A DNA stretch of 64,000 bases from Bolinopsis microptera. Its lineage: Eukaryota > Ctenophora > Tentaculata > Lobata > Bolinopsidae. Position numbers and translations under genes: made by a program. The notes under the pieces were generated by a model that searched no databases, had not been told where the DNA came from, and worked only from the letters and a program-made list of their open reading frames with translations. The stretch's first letter is position 1, and each line of letters begins with the position of its first letter. Below, one piece after another: positions 23,607 through 32,509 of the stretch. The stretch is taken from contig NC_087072.1 of the NCBI RefSeq assembly GCF_026151205.1, forward strand, positions 11,818,169-11,882,168, in the 5' to 3' direction.

Positions 23607-26600
23607 CTAGAAACATTCATAGTCCATGGTGGCAGGTATCAAGTTAAACGAAGTTACACTGACTGGCAATGTATACGATTGTCGTCTCCCTCTCTCACCC
23701 CTGACCGCTATCAGGGTGCTCCTGAGGATTGAGAATCTAATCCTGGTGCGCATATAACACATAATAGCCGCATAGTCTTCTCCTCTCTTCTGGGATAGTT
23801 TTTCAGCGAGTCTCTTGTGGTATCTTGTGGCTTGTGGACCCCATCCGCCATTTGTTGAGTATATAAGTGGAGTAAAGGTGCCTTTTTCCACCTGGATGAT
23901 TCTGTTGTTGTACTTTTTCATTTTCCTCATTTCATGAACTTTATAGATCTGTTCCATATCTTTTTTGTCATATGTGGGTGAGTTGGGGTGGGTAACACAG
24001 ACATCAAAGAATGTTCGTTCAAATGTGCTCCAGAGACCTCGTGAGGATACATCAGGTGCAGCTCTATCAGCATTGGTACCAACAATTTCTTCATTATCAA
24101 GGGGTATCAATGCTGGCTCAGTCACTACATCTCTGCATACTTCACGCTGCAGCTCTGCATTTAGATCGCGGATGTTGTTGTGTCTCATAGAAACATAGCC
24201 ACCTTTCTTGCATATAAGTGTGTGATTCACATTATTTCTCTCTCCACAAGCACAGTGAAATGGGGTGTTAGGGATCTCCCAACCATAACGCAAGTACAGA
24301 GCATCACGGAACTCAATCTTGTTCAGGGAGTAGCCAAATCTCTTCAATGGAAGTGCAGTAAGCCAACATCCTGAACCTTTCTCTTTGATGAACTGGAGAG
24401 ATCTCTTTAGGTTGGGATCTCTTACACTGTCCTCTATTGATTTGCTAACCGTAAATAAGTGTTTCTCCTTGATTGCCTTGAGACTTTTTATAGTGTCATT
24501 TTGAATTGACATGTTGTAATATTCAAGGGTGTTTTGCTGGTTGATAATCAGGTCTGTGAGGTCTTTTGTGATGGTGACTGAGGCTGTGAATTCTCTATTG
24601 CAGTTTTCAACTGGGTTGGAGATACCTAGGCCACCATGTCTGACTGGCAATGCAAATATGGAGCGGTCCAAGTCTGATACGTTCTTACCCAAGATTGCTG
24701 GAATAAAATCTGTTCTGATGCAATCCTCCAATGGTTGAAACAAGTGACTTATACCCGGGATGGTCCTCTGAATGAACGTCCACCGGTGACAAATTCCCTT
24801 AGTATATGCAGTCAAAGCAGCTTGGGGCTCCTCAACAGCAATTGATGACAACAGCTTGATGTCCTGACACCATTTATGGACTTTATCTGAGACATATTTG
24901 TTCTTAAAAACTTCGCTGCCAATTGCTGCACCCAAATGGCGTTCTCCTTCAGACCCGATTTTAATACCAGTGCCTGAGAATACTTTCTGCGCAAGATCTA
25001 GGTCCTCGGTTTTCTTCACAATCAGGACGGTCTTACTGGCTTTTGGGTAATATCCATACTTTGGTCCTTGCTCCAACAGCGTATCCCACCATATCTTAAT
25101 ACCTTCAATCTTTCCACCAGCACTACTGTCGTCTGCATACCAAGACTGTTTGCAAACACTGGGCTTGGAGGCTGTGGCTAGGTCATCTACTAGAGGCTTG
25201 ATCCCTAACGCATAGAATGCCATTGCTGCTACATCTCCCTGAGTTGAACCTTCCTCAGACTTAAGTTGGTAGTGGTCCTCGGTAGTATTAATGATCAGGT
25301 CTGCTGGCTTTTGGTAGTGGTTCTTTAGATACTGATAGAGCGGAGGACAGATCTCATGAACATTGTGAAGGGCTGCTTCTCTATTAAGACGATTGAACGC
25401 ATTATCAGCGTCAACCTGTAGTATTGCTTCAGTGTCACTGTCTTCCCAGATCTGTCTCATTGCATGAATGGAAGCCTCTATTCCTGATTTGAGCCCTGCA
25501 CAGGTCTGCAGTGGGCCAGCAGCATATTGTATATCAGTTTTGAAAGACATTATAACTGCTTTTCCAATGATTCTGCGCAATATCTCGCCGATTCCAATTG
25601 GTCTTACACCAGGTTTCCCGTTCTTATCCTGGCCTTTATCAAGAGGGATTAATCTGCATGCAGTGAACTCTTTCAGACAGCAATGATGGATATCTTCTCT
25701 ACAAAGGCGCCTTGCAACAATTGCTATAGACTCAGCAAGTGTCACTGATGCTTTGCCAAATGATTTGCTGCAGATGATATGCTTCCACAAATCTGAGTCC
25801 GTTAGTGTTGGGCCGCCTGATCCATCCAAATATAAACAAGCCCTCTTGACAGTCTCTGCGTCAATCCTCTCAAATATCACTTCCTGAGGTGGAGGAGTAC
25901 TGTGAGGGTGCAGAACAACTGGATCTGCTTTAACAGCTGGAGGGTGTTTCTCCCCAAGGACCTGTTTAATGTTTGCTGTTAGGCTGTGAACTCCTAAGGT
26001 GTCATTGGAACTGTCAACATATTTGGTGGCTTGTTTAACTTTCCCAAGAAGCATTAGTCGGCAGAAACTCTTCTTCCTGGATTCCTCGCTGATTTTTTGT
26101 TGCTGCACCAAGGCTTTCTGAATACTCCTGCACTCCATCATTAGATCGTCAAGTTCTCCATTTTTCCATTTAACCAAACGCTTGGTGAGATATGTTACAT
26201 GGTCTCTTGCTTTTGACTTGCTTGACGGTTTTTGCAACATGATTGGCAAGAAGATATGAACCAGTGCGAACGATAGCCTTTCCCACTTGGTAGCATCTGC
26301 AAATAAGAGGATGAGCCGAGTCAGTTCTTTTATAAAGTCGCTACCTGATTTACCTCTGGGAACTAGGAAAAGATTCTTTCTCCATGTCACCATCTCTTGA
26401 TAAACAGCTTGGACTTTCTCAGCTATCAACTCTTCATCAACCATTGAGCCCCAATTAATTTTGTTTGCTTTCACTGCTTGACAAGTATCACAAAACCATA
26501 TCTCTTCATTATCCATCTCAGCGTACTCGGTTTCACTGATAAACAAACAAGGTGCATGGAACCATTCTTCACAGCCATCACAACCCAATGCCTTATCCGA

Positions 26601-26966
26601 ATCCCCCACAACACTCCTACACACGGGACAGTTATAACAGATATCATTTTCCTCGTCAGGAGCATCAATGATCTGCTGGTTCTCTACATTATCCCTACAT
26701 TTCTGACAAACCCACCGTTCACTGTCCACTGGTGCAGACTTGCCAAGACATTTAGGATGGAAAAATGTCTTACAGGAATCACATTGAATGCTACAAGGTT
26801 CTGATATAAGATCTTTGGGACAGATTCCACATAACAGAGAAACAACAGGTGTAACATAAGCAATACCTTCAGAAGACAGGTGTTGAGATATCTCCGGATC
26901 ACAGGTGTCTGGTAGCTGTACACTCTCTGTTTCTGCTGTCTTGTCTTCACCGCTGTTTGTTATCAT
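23607..26966 (-). CDS. Non-LTR retrotransposon polyprotein: PHD-PHD-RT-endonuclease
   Basis: One uninterrupted frame; it is open from 26996, but that first codon is TTG, so the first ATG at 26966 (1119 residues) is the likely start. Residue numbers below count from 26996. Two PHD fingers: C56-C100 (CGIC, CDSC, FFHPKC, WVCQKC) and C120-C172 (GCDGCEEWFHAPC, WFCDTC). Reverse transcriptase: GVRPIGIGEILRRIIGKA (464-480), motif A LQVDADNAFNRLNR (D529/D531), motif B EGSTQGDVAAMAFY (582-595), motif C WYADDSSAGG (YADD 620-623), then HLGAAIGS (687-694). C-terminal CACGERNNVNHTLIC (915-929, C-x-C-x7-H-x3-C) and a restriction-like endonuclease region with DRAAPD (977-982), FFDVCVTHP (996-1004) and FTPLIYSTNGG (1041-1051). 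RT plus CCHC plus REL is the architecture of the R2/NeSL-type early LINE clades. Active-site residues are all present, so the element may be recently active. Confidence 0.9.
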   Translation of the reverse strand: MITNSGEDKTAETESVQLPDTCDPEISQHLSSEGIAYVTPVVSLLCGICPKDLISEPCSIQCDSCKTFFHPKCLGKSAPVDSERWVCQKCRDNVENQQIIDAPDEENDICYNCPVCRSVVGDSDKALGCDGCEEWFHAPCLFISETEYAEMDNEEIWFCDTCQAVKANKINWGSMVDEELIAEKVQAVYQEMVTWRKNLFLVPRGKSGSDFIKELTRLILLFADATKWERLSFALVHIFLPIMLQKPSSKSKARDHVTYLTKRLVKWKNGELDDLMMECRSIQKALVQQQKISEESRKKSFCRLMLLGKVKQATKYVDSSNDTLGVHSLTANIKQVLGEKHPPAVKADPVVLHPHSTPPPQEVIFERIDAETVKRACLYLDGSGGPTLTDSDLWKHIICSKSFGKASVTLAESIAIVARRLCREDIHHCCLKEFTACRLIPLDKGQDKNGKPGVRPIGIGEILRRIIGKAVIMSFKTDIQYAAGPLQTCAGLKSGIEASIHAMRQIWEDSDTEAILQVDADNAFNRLNREAALHNVHEICPPLYQYLKNHYQKPADLIINTTEDHYQLKSEEGSTQGDVAAMAFYALGIKPLVDDLATASKPSVCKQSWYADDSSAGGKIEGIKIWWDTLLEQGPKYGYYPKASKTVLIVKKTEDLDLAQKVFSGTGIKIGSEGERHLGAAIGSEVFKNKYVSDKVHKWCQDIKLLSSIAVEEPQAALTAYTKGICHRWTFIQRTIPGISHLFQPLEDCIRTDFIPAILGKNVSDLDRSIFALPVRHGGLGISNPVENCNREFTASVTITKDLTDLIINQQNTLEYYNMSIQNDTIKSLKAIKEKHLFTVSKSIEDSVRDPNLKRSLQFIKEKGSGCWLTALPLKRFGYSLNKIEFRDALYLRYGWEIPNTPFHCACGERNNVNHTLICKKGGYVSMRHNNIRDLNAELQREVCRDVVTEPALIPLDNEEIVGTNADRAAPDVSSRGLWSTFERTFFDVCVTHPNSPTYDKKDMEQIYKVHEMRKMKKYNNRIIQVEKGTFTPLIYSTNGGWGPQATRYHKRLAEKLSQKRGEDYAAIMCYMRTRIRFSILRSTLIAVRGERGRRQSYTLPVSVTSFNLIPATMDYECF

Positions 26967-26999
26967 CGTAGCGGACTTTCCATTGTCATACCTCAATAA

Positions 27000-27240
27000 A
27001 TGTAATAGATTTGTAGTGTTGTAATTAGTTTAAAACTAATTTTAATTTCTTCTTCGTAGGGGGCTGTGGTCAATATCACTAATGGTAAGATCGTGACCAC
27101 TGTAAGATAGAGCATTGGAGCCCTGTGCTTACCCCGGTAAAATTAATAAATCAAGGAAAAAAAATGTTTAGCTTTTGTTTTTTTTGCATTTAGTAAATCG
27201 TTTAGTTGCTTGTATAAAGCCGATGATCCTTGGTAGTGAG
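27000..27240. other. Noncoding sequence upstream of the PHD-RT ORF
   Basis: It contains a GC-rich block (CTGTGGTCAATATCACTAAT, then TAAGATAGAGCATTGGAGCC and CTTACCCCGGTAA) followed by an A-rich end at about 27160. This looks like the 3' end of another plus-strand retroelement or the 5' UTR of the PHD-RT element; I cannot decide. Confidence 0.35.
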
Positions 27241-27242
27241 AA

Positions 27243-28107
27243 TTAGTCCACTATGTCTGTCATGCTAAGATAAAAGGAGTCAAAGTATCCTCCTCGTTGG
27301 TAAGACCATTTCGGGCACTGGCCAATATAGTGGTTCATTGTCTCCTCCTCCGTGAGACAGTGTGGACAAATTTTGAGGACCGTTGTCGGCTTGAACTTAT
27401 TAATGTGGTAGTTTAGTTCACAATTTCCAGTAAGGAATTGTGTTGCTGTTCTTATGCTCTCTTTGCCAAGTTTCGGGATTGATCTGGCGAACTTATGTCT
27501 CCATACTCGTTTGAAGTGAGTGTTGGGCAACGATCTCCATCTTTCCCTCATTTTCCGATGACTTATACTCCGCAGCGCTCCCTTCCACATTATACCTTTG
27601 GTATTGGTAGTTGCGCATGAGCGGAGTCCAAATTATCGGAGCCTTTTTTGGCAAGAGAGTCTGCCTTTTCGTTACCATCATAGCCTTTAAGAGCTGGAAT
27701 CCATCGTAGTAGGACTTGATTGTCTGTTGCTAGTAGGTTCAGCTCACTTATTGCCCTGCTGGTGCTTTTTGATTTGACTTTGATATTGCTCATTGCCATT
27801 ATTGTCACCTGGCTATCGCAGATTATGATGATTTTTCTACTTTTGGTTCCAGATTCCCGTAGTATTTTGGCTGCTGTGCCTATGGAAAATGTCCTATCTC
27901 GGCCTGGAAGACGGTTGAGTTGGTTCCTAGGTGGTAGGACTCCTCGCGTGGAGGGGTGTCGTTATCGACAATGTACACTCCTGCTCCAACTTGTTCATTC
28001 ATTTTGGAGCCGTCTGTGTAGCATTGTATGGTGTTGGCGTCATTCTCAATTTCCTCGTACTCTGAGAGTCGTGGAATTTCTGTGGTAAAACCAATGTAAA
28101 GAACCAC
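27243..28107 (-). pseudogene. LINE RNase H domain and zinc-knuckle fragment
   Basis: Three overlapping minus-strand frames read successive parts of one protein: CYTDGSKMNEQVGAGVYIV with LGTNSTVFQAEI (RNase H first Asp and Glu), LLRWIPALKGYDGNEKADSL (HxG..GNExAD motif with His replaced by Leu) and CPHCLTEEETMNHYIGQCPK (C-terminal CCHC). This order (RNase H, then CCHC) is typical of the I/R1/Tad group of LINEs. Frameshifts and loss of the RT upstream mark it as dead. Confidence 0.8.
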
Positions 28108-28356
28108 AGATAGTTTTAAATTTACGTTGTCGTATAACTATAAACAAGTAAATCCTGTTTTTAAGAATGCGCGGCGTTGGCGGCCAGTTATTGACTTATA
28201 CATAAAATTGAATTTTAAATAGAAATGTGAATATATTAAAATTTAAAACTAAATATTATTATATTATGATTGTAAAATAAAGGATAAAATTTAAATTTGT
28301 TTCACACAAATTTGTTTCACAATTGACAATTAAATGTCAATATTCAGTGATATAGT

Positions 28357-28900
28357 TTATTGGTCTTGTCCTTCAGAATCGAGTTTGATGGCCTTTAGTA
28401 ACTGTTCGTAGAGTTTTGTATGGGTGATTAGGTTCAAGGTTGCCCTTATATGATCTATGATCAGTTGGCATAAAAATTGGTACGAAAATTTGTCTAAAAC
28501 TTTAATATTATATGAAATAAATAACCTAAATGTGTTGATTGACAATGTCAACCCATCAAGATCGTTGCTCTGCGAAGCAAGAATGCTAGTTTGCGCGGCG
28601 CGTCGAAGCGGCGAAGTCTTCCAAATAAATGAGCTATAGAAATGTTCTTTTTCGTAGGTTTGTAATATAACTTGATTCACGATGTCAATCATTCGCAGCT
28701 CGGCGAGGCCTAGTGGTACGTGCATCTCGCCGATCTACCGAAGAGAAAAATTATTTGATGTACGGCCCAGTAGTAAAAGTAAAATAAAGTAAAGTACAAT
28801 TTATAACATAACATCATCACATGTGCATATGATATGTTTGTAGCGAGATGCGTTACTGTGCCTCGCTAGATCGGCGAGATGCGCTACTGTGCCGCGCCGA
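28357..28900. repeat. Dispersed hairpin-bearing repeat (TCGGCGAGATGC family)
   Basis: Near 28697-28738 the plus strand has GCTCGGCGAGGC and GCATCTCGCCGATC, which pair. At 28846-28912 is the inverted form CGGCGAGATGCGCTACTGTG with GCCGAGCTGCGA. A third copy lies at 56652-56694. The 122-residue minus-strand frame at 28357-28725 has no recognised homologue and may be a by-product. Confidence 0.45.
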
Positions 28901-29382
28901 GCTGCGATGAATTGATGATGAATTAACACGACAATGGGGGTCACGACGAGATACAAGGGCCAATCAATCGTGCTTTCCAATAAATTTGTAAAATTCACAC
29001 TTAGTCTAAAGCAACTTTTGAAGCAAAATGTATCAAAATCGGAGACCAAAATAACATGCAACTTATAAAATTTAGAAAGCGTTTGATTGACGTTTGCCTT
29101 CAAATATCACATATGACGTCCACGTCAGCTAGATTTCGGCCAATTTTTTTTCTTCCCCTGCCAGAAACTGTTAGCATTGAGCGACCCCTTTGTAGGTTTA
29201 TAACCTTTTAAGACGCGCGCACCGAGTTGGACTTGTCGACGGTCCTGAAACAATAATATGTGAAACAAATATTTTCGGATTTTTTTCCCTTTGAATCAAT
29301 AAAGTTAAATGATTTGTTGTAAATACTGAGATCAAACTACTTTTCTTTGCTTCCTCCTGCCTCTTCTTCCTCTCCTTTATGG

Positions 29383-30235
29383 CTAAAAACGAATATCTCT
29401 GTCTGCCTTGCAGAGGTCCAAGTTGATCCAATAAGTTGACTTTTTACAGCCCTTACCATGGTCAGCGTAGAAATTTACTGACTCTTCATCACGTGTCTGG
29501 ATGATGAGCGGACGACGGTGATCTGGCTTGTCAGCATCAAGCTTGCCAGAGCGATGGCAGCTTATCATGTCGTCCTTCTTAATCTTTAGGGTCTCCATGC
29601 AGAACTTGGAGTCGTCCTCTTGACGTTGCTTAGTGGTAGTCTTTTTGCTCTCTGGAACCTTGAGCACACACAGATTGAGTTTTCGTTTGTTTCGCTCAAA
29701 TGTATCAGTGTGCATCTTCATTTGTACTTCCGAAATAACAGTTTCAGAAGCTTGTTCACGACTCATGTCATCAAGAACCTTCTTCTGGGTTTGTGCTGTT
29801 ACCTCAGAATAGCTAGACGAACAGCTTTATCAACTGTTTTTCTCTGCGCTGCCTTTGAGGGATTCTTTGAGAGAGTTTGTCAGAGATGGTGTAATAAGCT
29901 TGATCTCTTCTTTGAGGATAGCCCTGATTGCTCTGTTTTCAACAGAGTCGGGTGAGGTGTTGGGTACCACGAAACAATACGGACACTTCCAGTTGATAAG
30001 AAGTTGAAGCATTTCCTCCTTTAAACCTGTCAAGCCGACACAACTGAGATGCCAGTAAAGTTTACAGGATTCACACTCTACTGAAAGCTGCTACGGAATT
30101 TAATCTTCGCACTGACAATATTTCTCTTCAGACTTTGGAACATTGATGGTAGAATCCTCCTTTGGGGGGCTCATCTTCACTTTGCTTCGTGTCGACGCCC
30201 TTTCGGGTACATTCTTTGGCTTCATCCCTGAACTC
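29383..30235 (-). pseudogene. LINE ORF1 with PHD finger and RRM-like domain, copy 2
   Basis: The minus strand first gives a decayed PHD finger (KYCQCED, two stops, VECESCKLYWHLSCVGLTG, LINWKCPYC), then a helical linker (AILKEEIKLITPSLTNSLKE), then a 127-residue frame with RNKRKLNLCVLKVPESKK, DDMISCHRSGKLDADKPDHR and RRPLIIQTRDEESVNFYA. The last part matches the pattern of LINE ORF1 RNA-binding domains (NLxVxgVPEs, hRxGk, RPiiv). It is collinear with the fragment at 19502-20010. Stops make it a pseudogene. Confidence 0.7.
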
Positions 30236-30384
30236 AAATTATTTGTTATATAGTAGTGTTGAAAGTATTAAAACATTGCTATCAATATTTTAAAACTTTA
30301 ACCAACAAATATTATATATTAAAGTCACTATTGTGACGGTACATTAGAACTAGACGGAAACAAAGTGTGAAGGGCCTGAACGGA

Positions 30385-30650
30385 ACCCCTCGGTTTCAGT
30401 TCCTTATATACAAGTTTCAAAACACATGATCTACTCCATTATTATAGGGGCAGGGATGAGGTTGTATGAGACTTCTAATAGATGAATCTCATGTTTGGTG
30501 TCCACCTTCTTTCCTCTGTACCCTCGTAGAGCAATAAGAGTTGTTCTCAACATTGCAAATCTTATCCTTGTCCTCGCATACCTTACTACATCGCAGTGTC
30601 TGTAATCCTTCCTTTTTCTTGCTATGAGGTCTGCTACTCTACTTTATCAA
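30385..30650 (-). pseudogene. PHD-RT element, C-terminal fragment C
   Basis: The minus strand reads VADLIARKRKDYRHCDVVRY, ARTRIRFAMLRTTLIALRGY and SYNLIPAPI, collinear with the last 65 residues of the intact element (RTRIRFSILRSTLIAVRGE, SFNLIPATMDYE). It is 5'-truncated and lies next to the LINE-derived inverted-repeat arm starting at 30701. Confidence 0.75.
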
Positions 30651-30984
30651 TATTATTAGATATTTTATGTCCTTATCTACTTGGATTGAAAATATCTTTT
30701 CCATACTCGACTGATCAATTCACAATTTTGTAGGCTTCAATTAAATCTCCTCTAACTCGTTTCTCTGGAAGTGTTGTAATCTGTAAGGCATCTAACTTTT
30801 CCTATGTATGAGAAGGGGCCCTGTCAATAAATCAAGTATCTACAAATGAGGAAATACTAACATTTATTATTAACGTGCTCTGCCAATTACATTTTTAATT
30901 GAATGTATACATTGTTTTTTCAAATATTGATAGAAATATATAAATTGTTGTCAAATAATTTTTCATCAGAGCGTGTTATCAGCT

Positions 30985-32138
30985 CACAGTGGGGCTCCAT
31001 GCTGACATTTAGCCTAAAAACGAGTTTTCCTAATGTTTTAGATTGTTGTAAATTCTGATAGAGAATAAATAACCGGATTCAATGCTTTTTAAATTAGCTC
31101 AATATCTCGGTTGGGTCAAAATTTACAACCATTTGAAAAGCGCGCCTGAAAATAACCTGCCTGCACATGCCCAGAAACTCAATTTCACTGCCATTTTTGA
31201 GTCAGGCTGAGGTTCCTTTTGTTTTCAATGTTTTTCAACTTTTGATTGATTGAACATGGATATAAGCATTCTTAGTACTGTTTAAGAAGAAAAAACCATG
31301 ATTTCGGTCAATTTTGGATTTTTGGTAGCTAAAATTAGAATATTTTTCAAAAATAGGCCTTAAAATTTCATTCGCTGACCACAAATGGGTGGTAAAGTTA
31401 TAAATGGCCCCATATGGCCCGGGTTTCATTATGTTTTCTATGTTTTCCCATAATTTTTCTAGCAGAACCCAGAAAATTTGGCTTCGGAACGCTTCGGAAA
31501 AAAAATTATGACCCATTTTTGGTACTAGCCTGAGGTGAAAAATCGCGTCAAAATAGCGCGAAAAATGAAAACTGATAGATTAAAAACTGATTTTTTCATT
31601 TATTTCATAGCTTTTTGGTGAACACTTCGATATTTTATGCTAATACCAGCAAAGTTCAATTGGAATAAGCAATATTTGGATGGAAAAATAGTGCATATGA
31701 GCCAAAAATAGCCAAAATCTGGCAATTTGAGCTCGGAAAATCCAGGGGCAACTCTGATTTCATAGGATTTTTCTTATGTTTTTGTCATATTGCATAGTTT
31801 TTATGGTTCTTCTTTCTGAAATACCCTTAAACAATCACATCAGCATGATTGATGACCATTTCCATACGAAAAAGCAGAAAAATGGGACAGAAACCGCTTA
31901 AAATTCGATGAAATCTTAAAACTGCTAGTCAAAAAAGATGCTTTTTGTGTGACAGAAAGTGCCAAATTTTCGAAAAAATTGATTTTTTGCCCAAAAAAGT
32001 AGTGAAAGTTGTCCAATTTCACTGAAATAAGTCATAATTGACGATTTAATCCAAATTGACACCACCAAGATGTGGCCAGAGGCATAAAAGGGCAAAAAAA
32101 CCAAATGTCAGCATGCCCTTTACGCGAGCCCCACTGTG
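30985..32138. mobile_element. Transib/RAG-like DNA element, non-autonomous, CACAGTG termini
   Basis: 1154-bp insertion. Its ends are inverted repeats CACAGTGGGGCTC, followed on both sides by CATGCTGACATTT; at the right end an extra GCGTAAAGGG separates the two blocks. It is flanked by CAGCT (30980-30984 and 32139-32143), present once in the uninterrupted copy at about 21.8 kb, so the target duplication is 5 bp. A CACWRTG terminal heptamer and 5-bp duplication are the published hallmarks of Transib and RAG-type transposons. The interior is AT-rich with only short frames (93 and 60 residues) that show no transposase-like motif, so it would be mobilised in trans. The family assignment is by termini and duplication length only. 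Confidence 0.75.
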
Positions 32139-32196
32139 CAGCTTTTGGAATAAATCGACATCTTTTGTTAGAAAGTTAGAAATTCAGTGTCTGTTA

Positions 32197-32467
32197 CAGT
32201 GGCGTAACGTTGTCTGTTGGCGCCCCCGGCCGAAAAGGCGCCCCCTCCCCTTTTGGTGCCCCTCCCTAAAATTGAACAAATCAGGTGATTTTAGAGGATA
32301 CGCCGGTAAAATCTCTAAAAAATGTGAATCTAGATCAAAACGCGCAGTTTTGCTAGTACTTTAGTTAAGTTTTCGAAGTTGTCCCCCATTCAAACGACGA
32401 TTTGGCGCCCCCCTAAGACGGCGTCCCCTGCACAGCGGGGTCAGCGGGGCCCTTTGTTACGCCACTG
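32197..32467. mobile_element. hAT-type MITE with 8-bp target duplication
   Basis: 271 bp bounded by inverted repeats CAGTGGCGTAAC / GTTACGCCACTG. Flanks are GTCTGTTA at 32189-32196 and 32468-32475, present once in the inverted copy near 21.76 kb. CAGTGGCG-type ends and 8-bp duplications are characteristic of hAT elements. No coding capacity. Confidence 0.9.
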
Positions 32468-32509
32468 GTCTGTTATCGATTTAAAACTAATCTAGAGGAA
32501 TTTAGAAAG

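Larger units (their letters stand above)
30701..32504 (-). repeat. LINE-derived inverted-repeat arm, right (interrupted twice)
   Basis: Reverse-complement copy of 21738-22115. Aligned pieces are 30701-30984, 32139-32196 and 32468-32504. The gaps are the two inserted elements described separately. Both breakpoints show target-site duplications that are single in the left copy. Confidence 0.85.
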
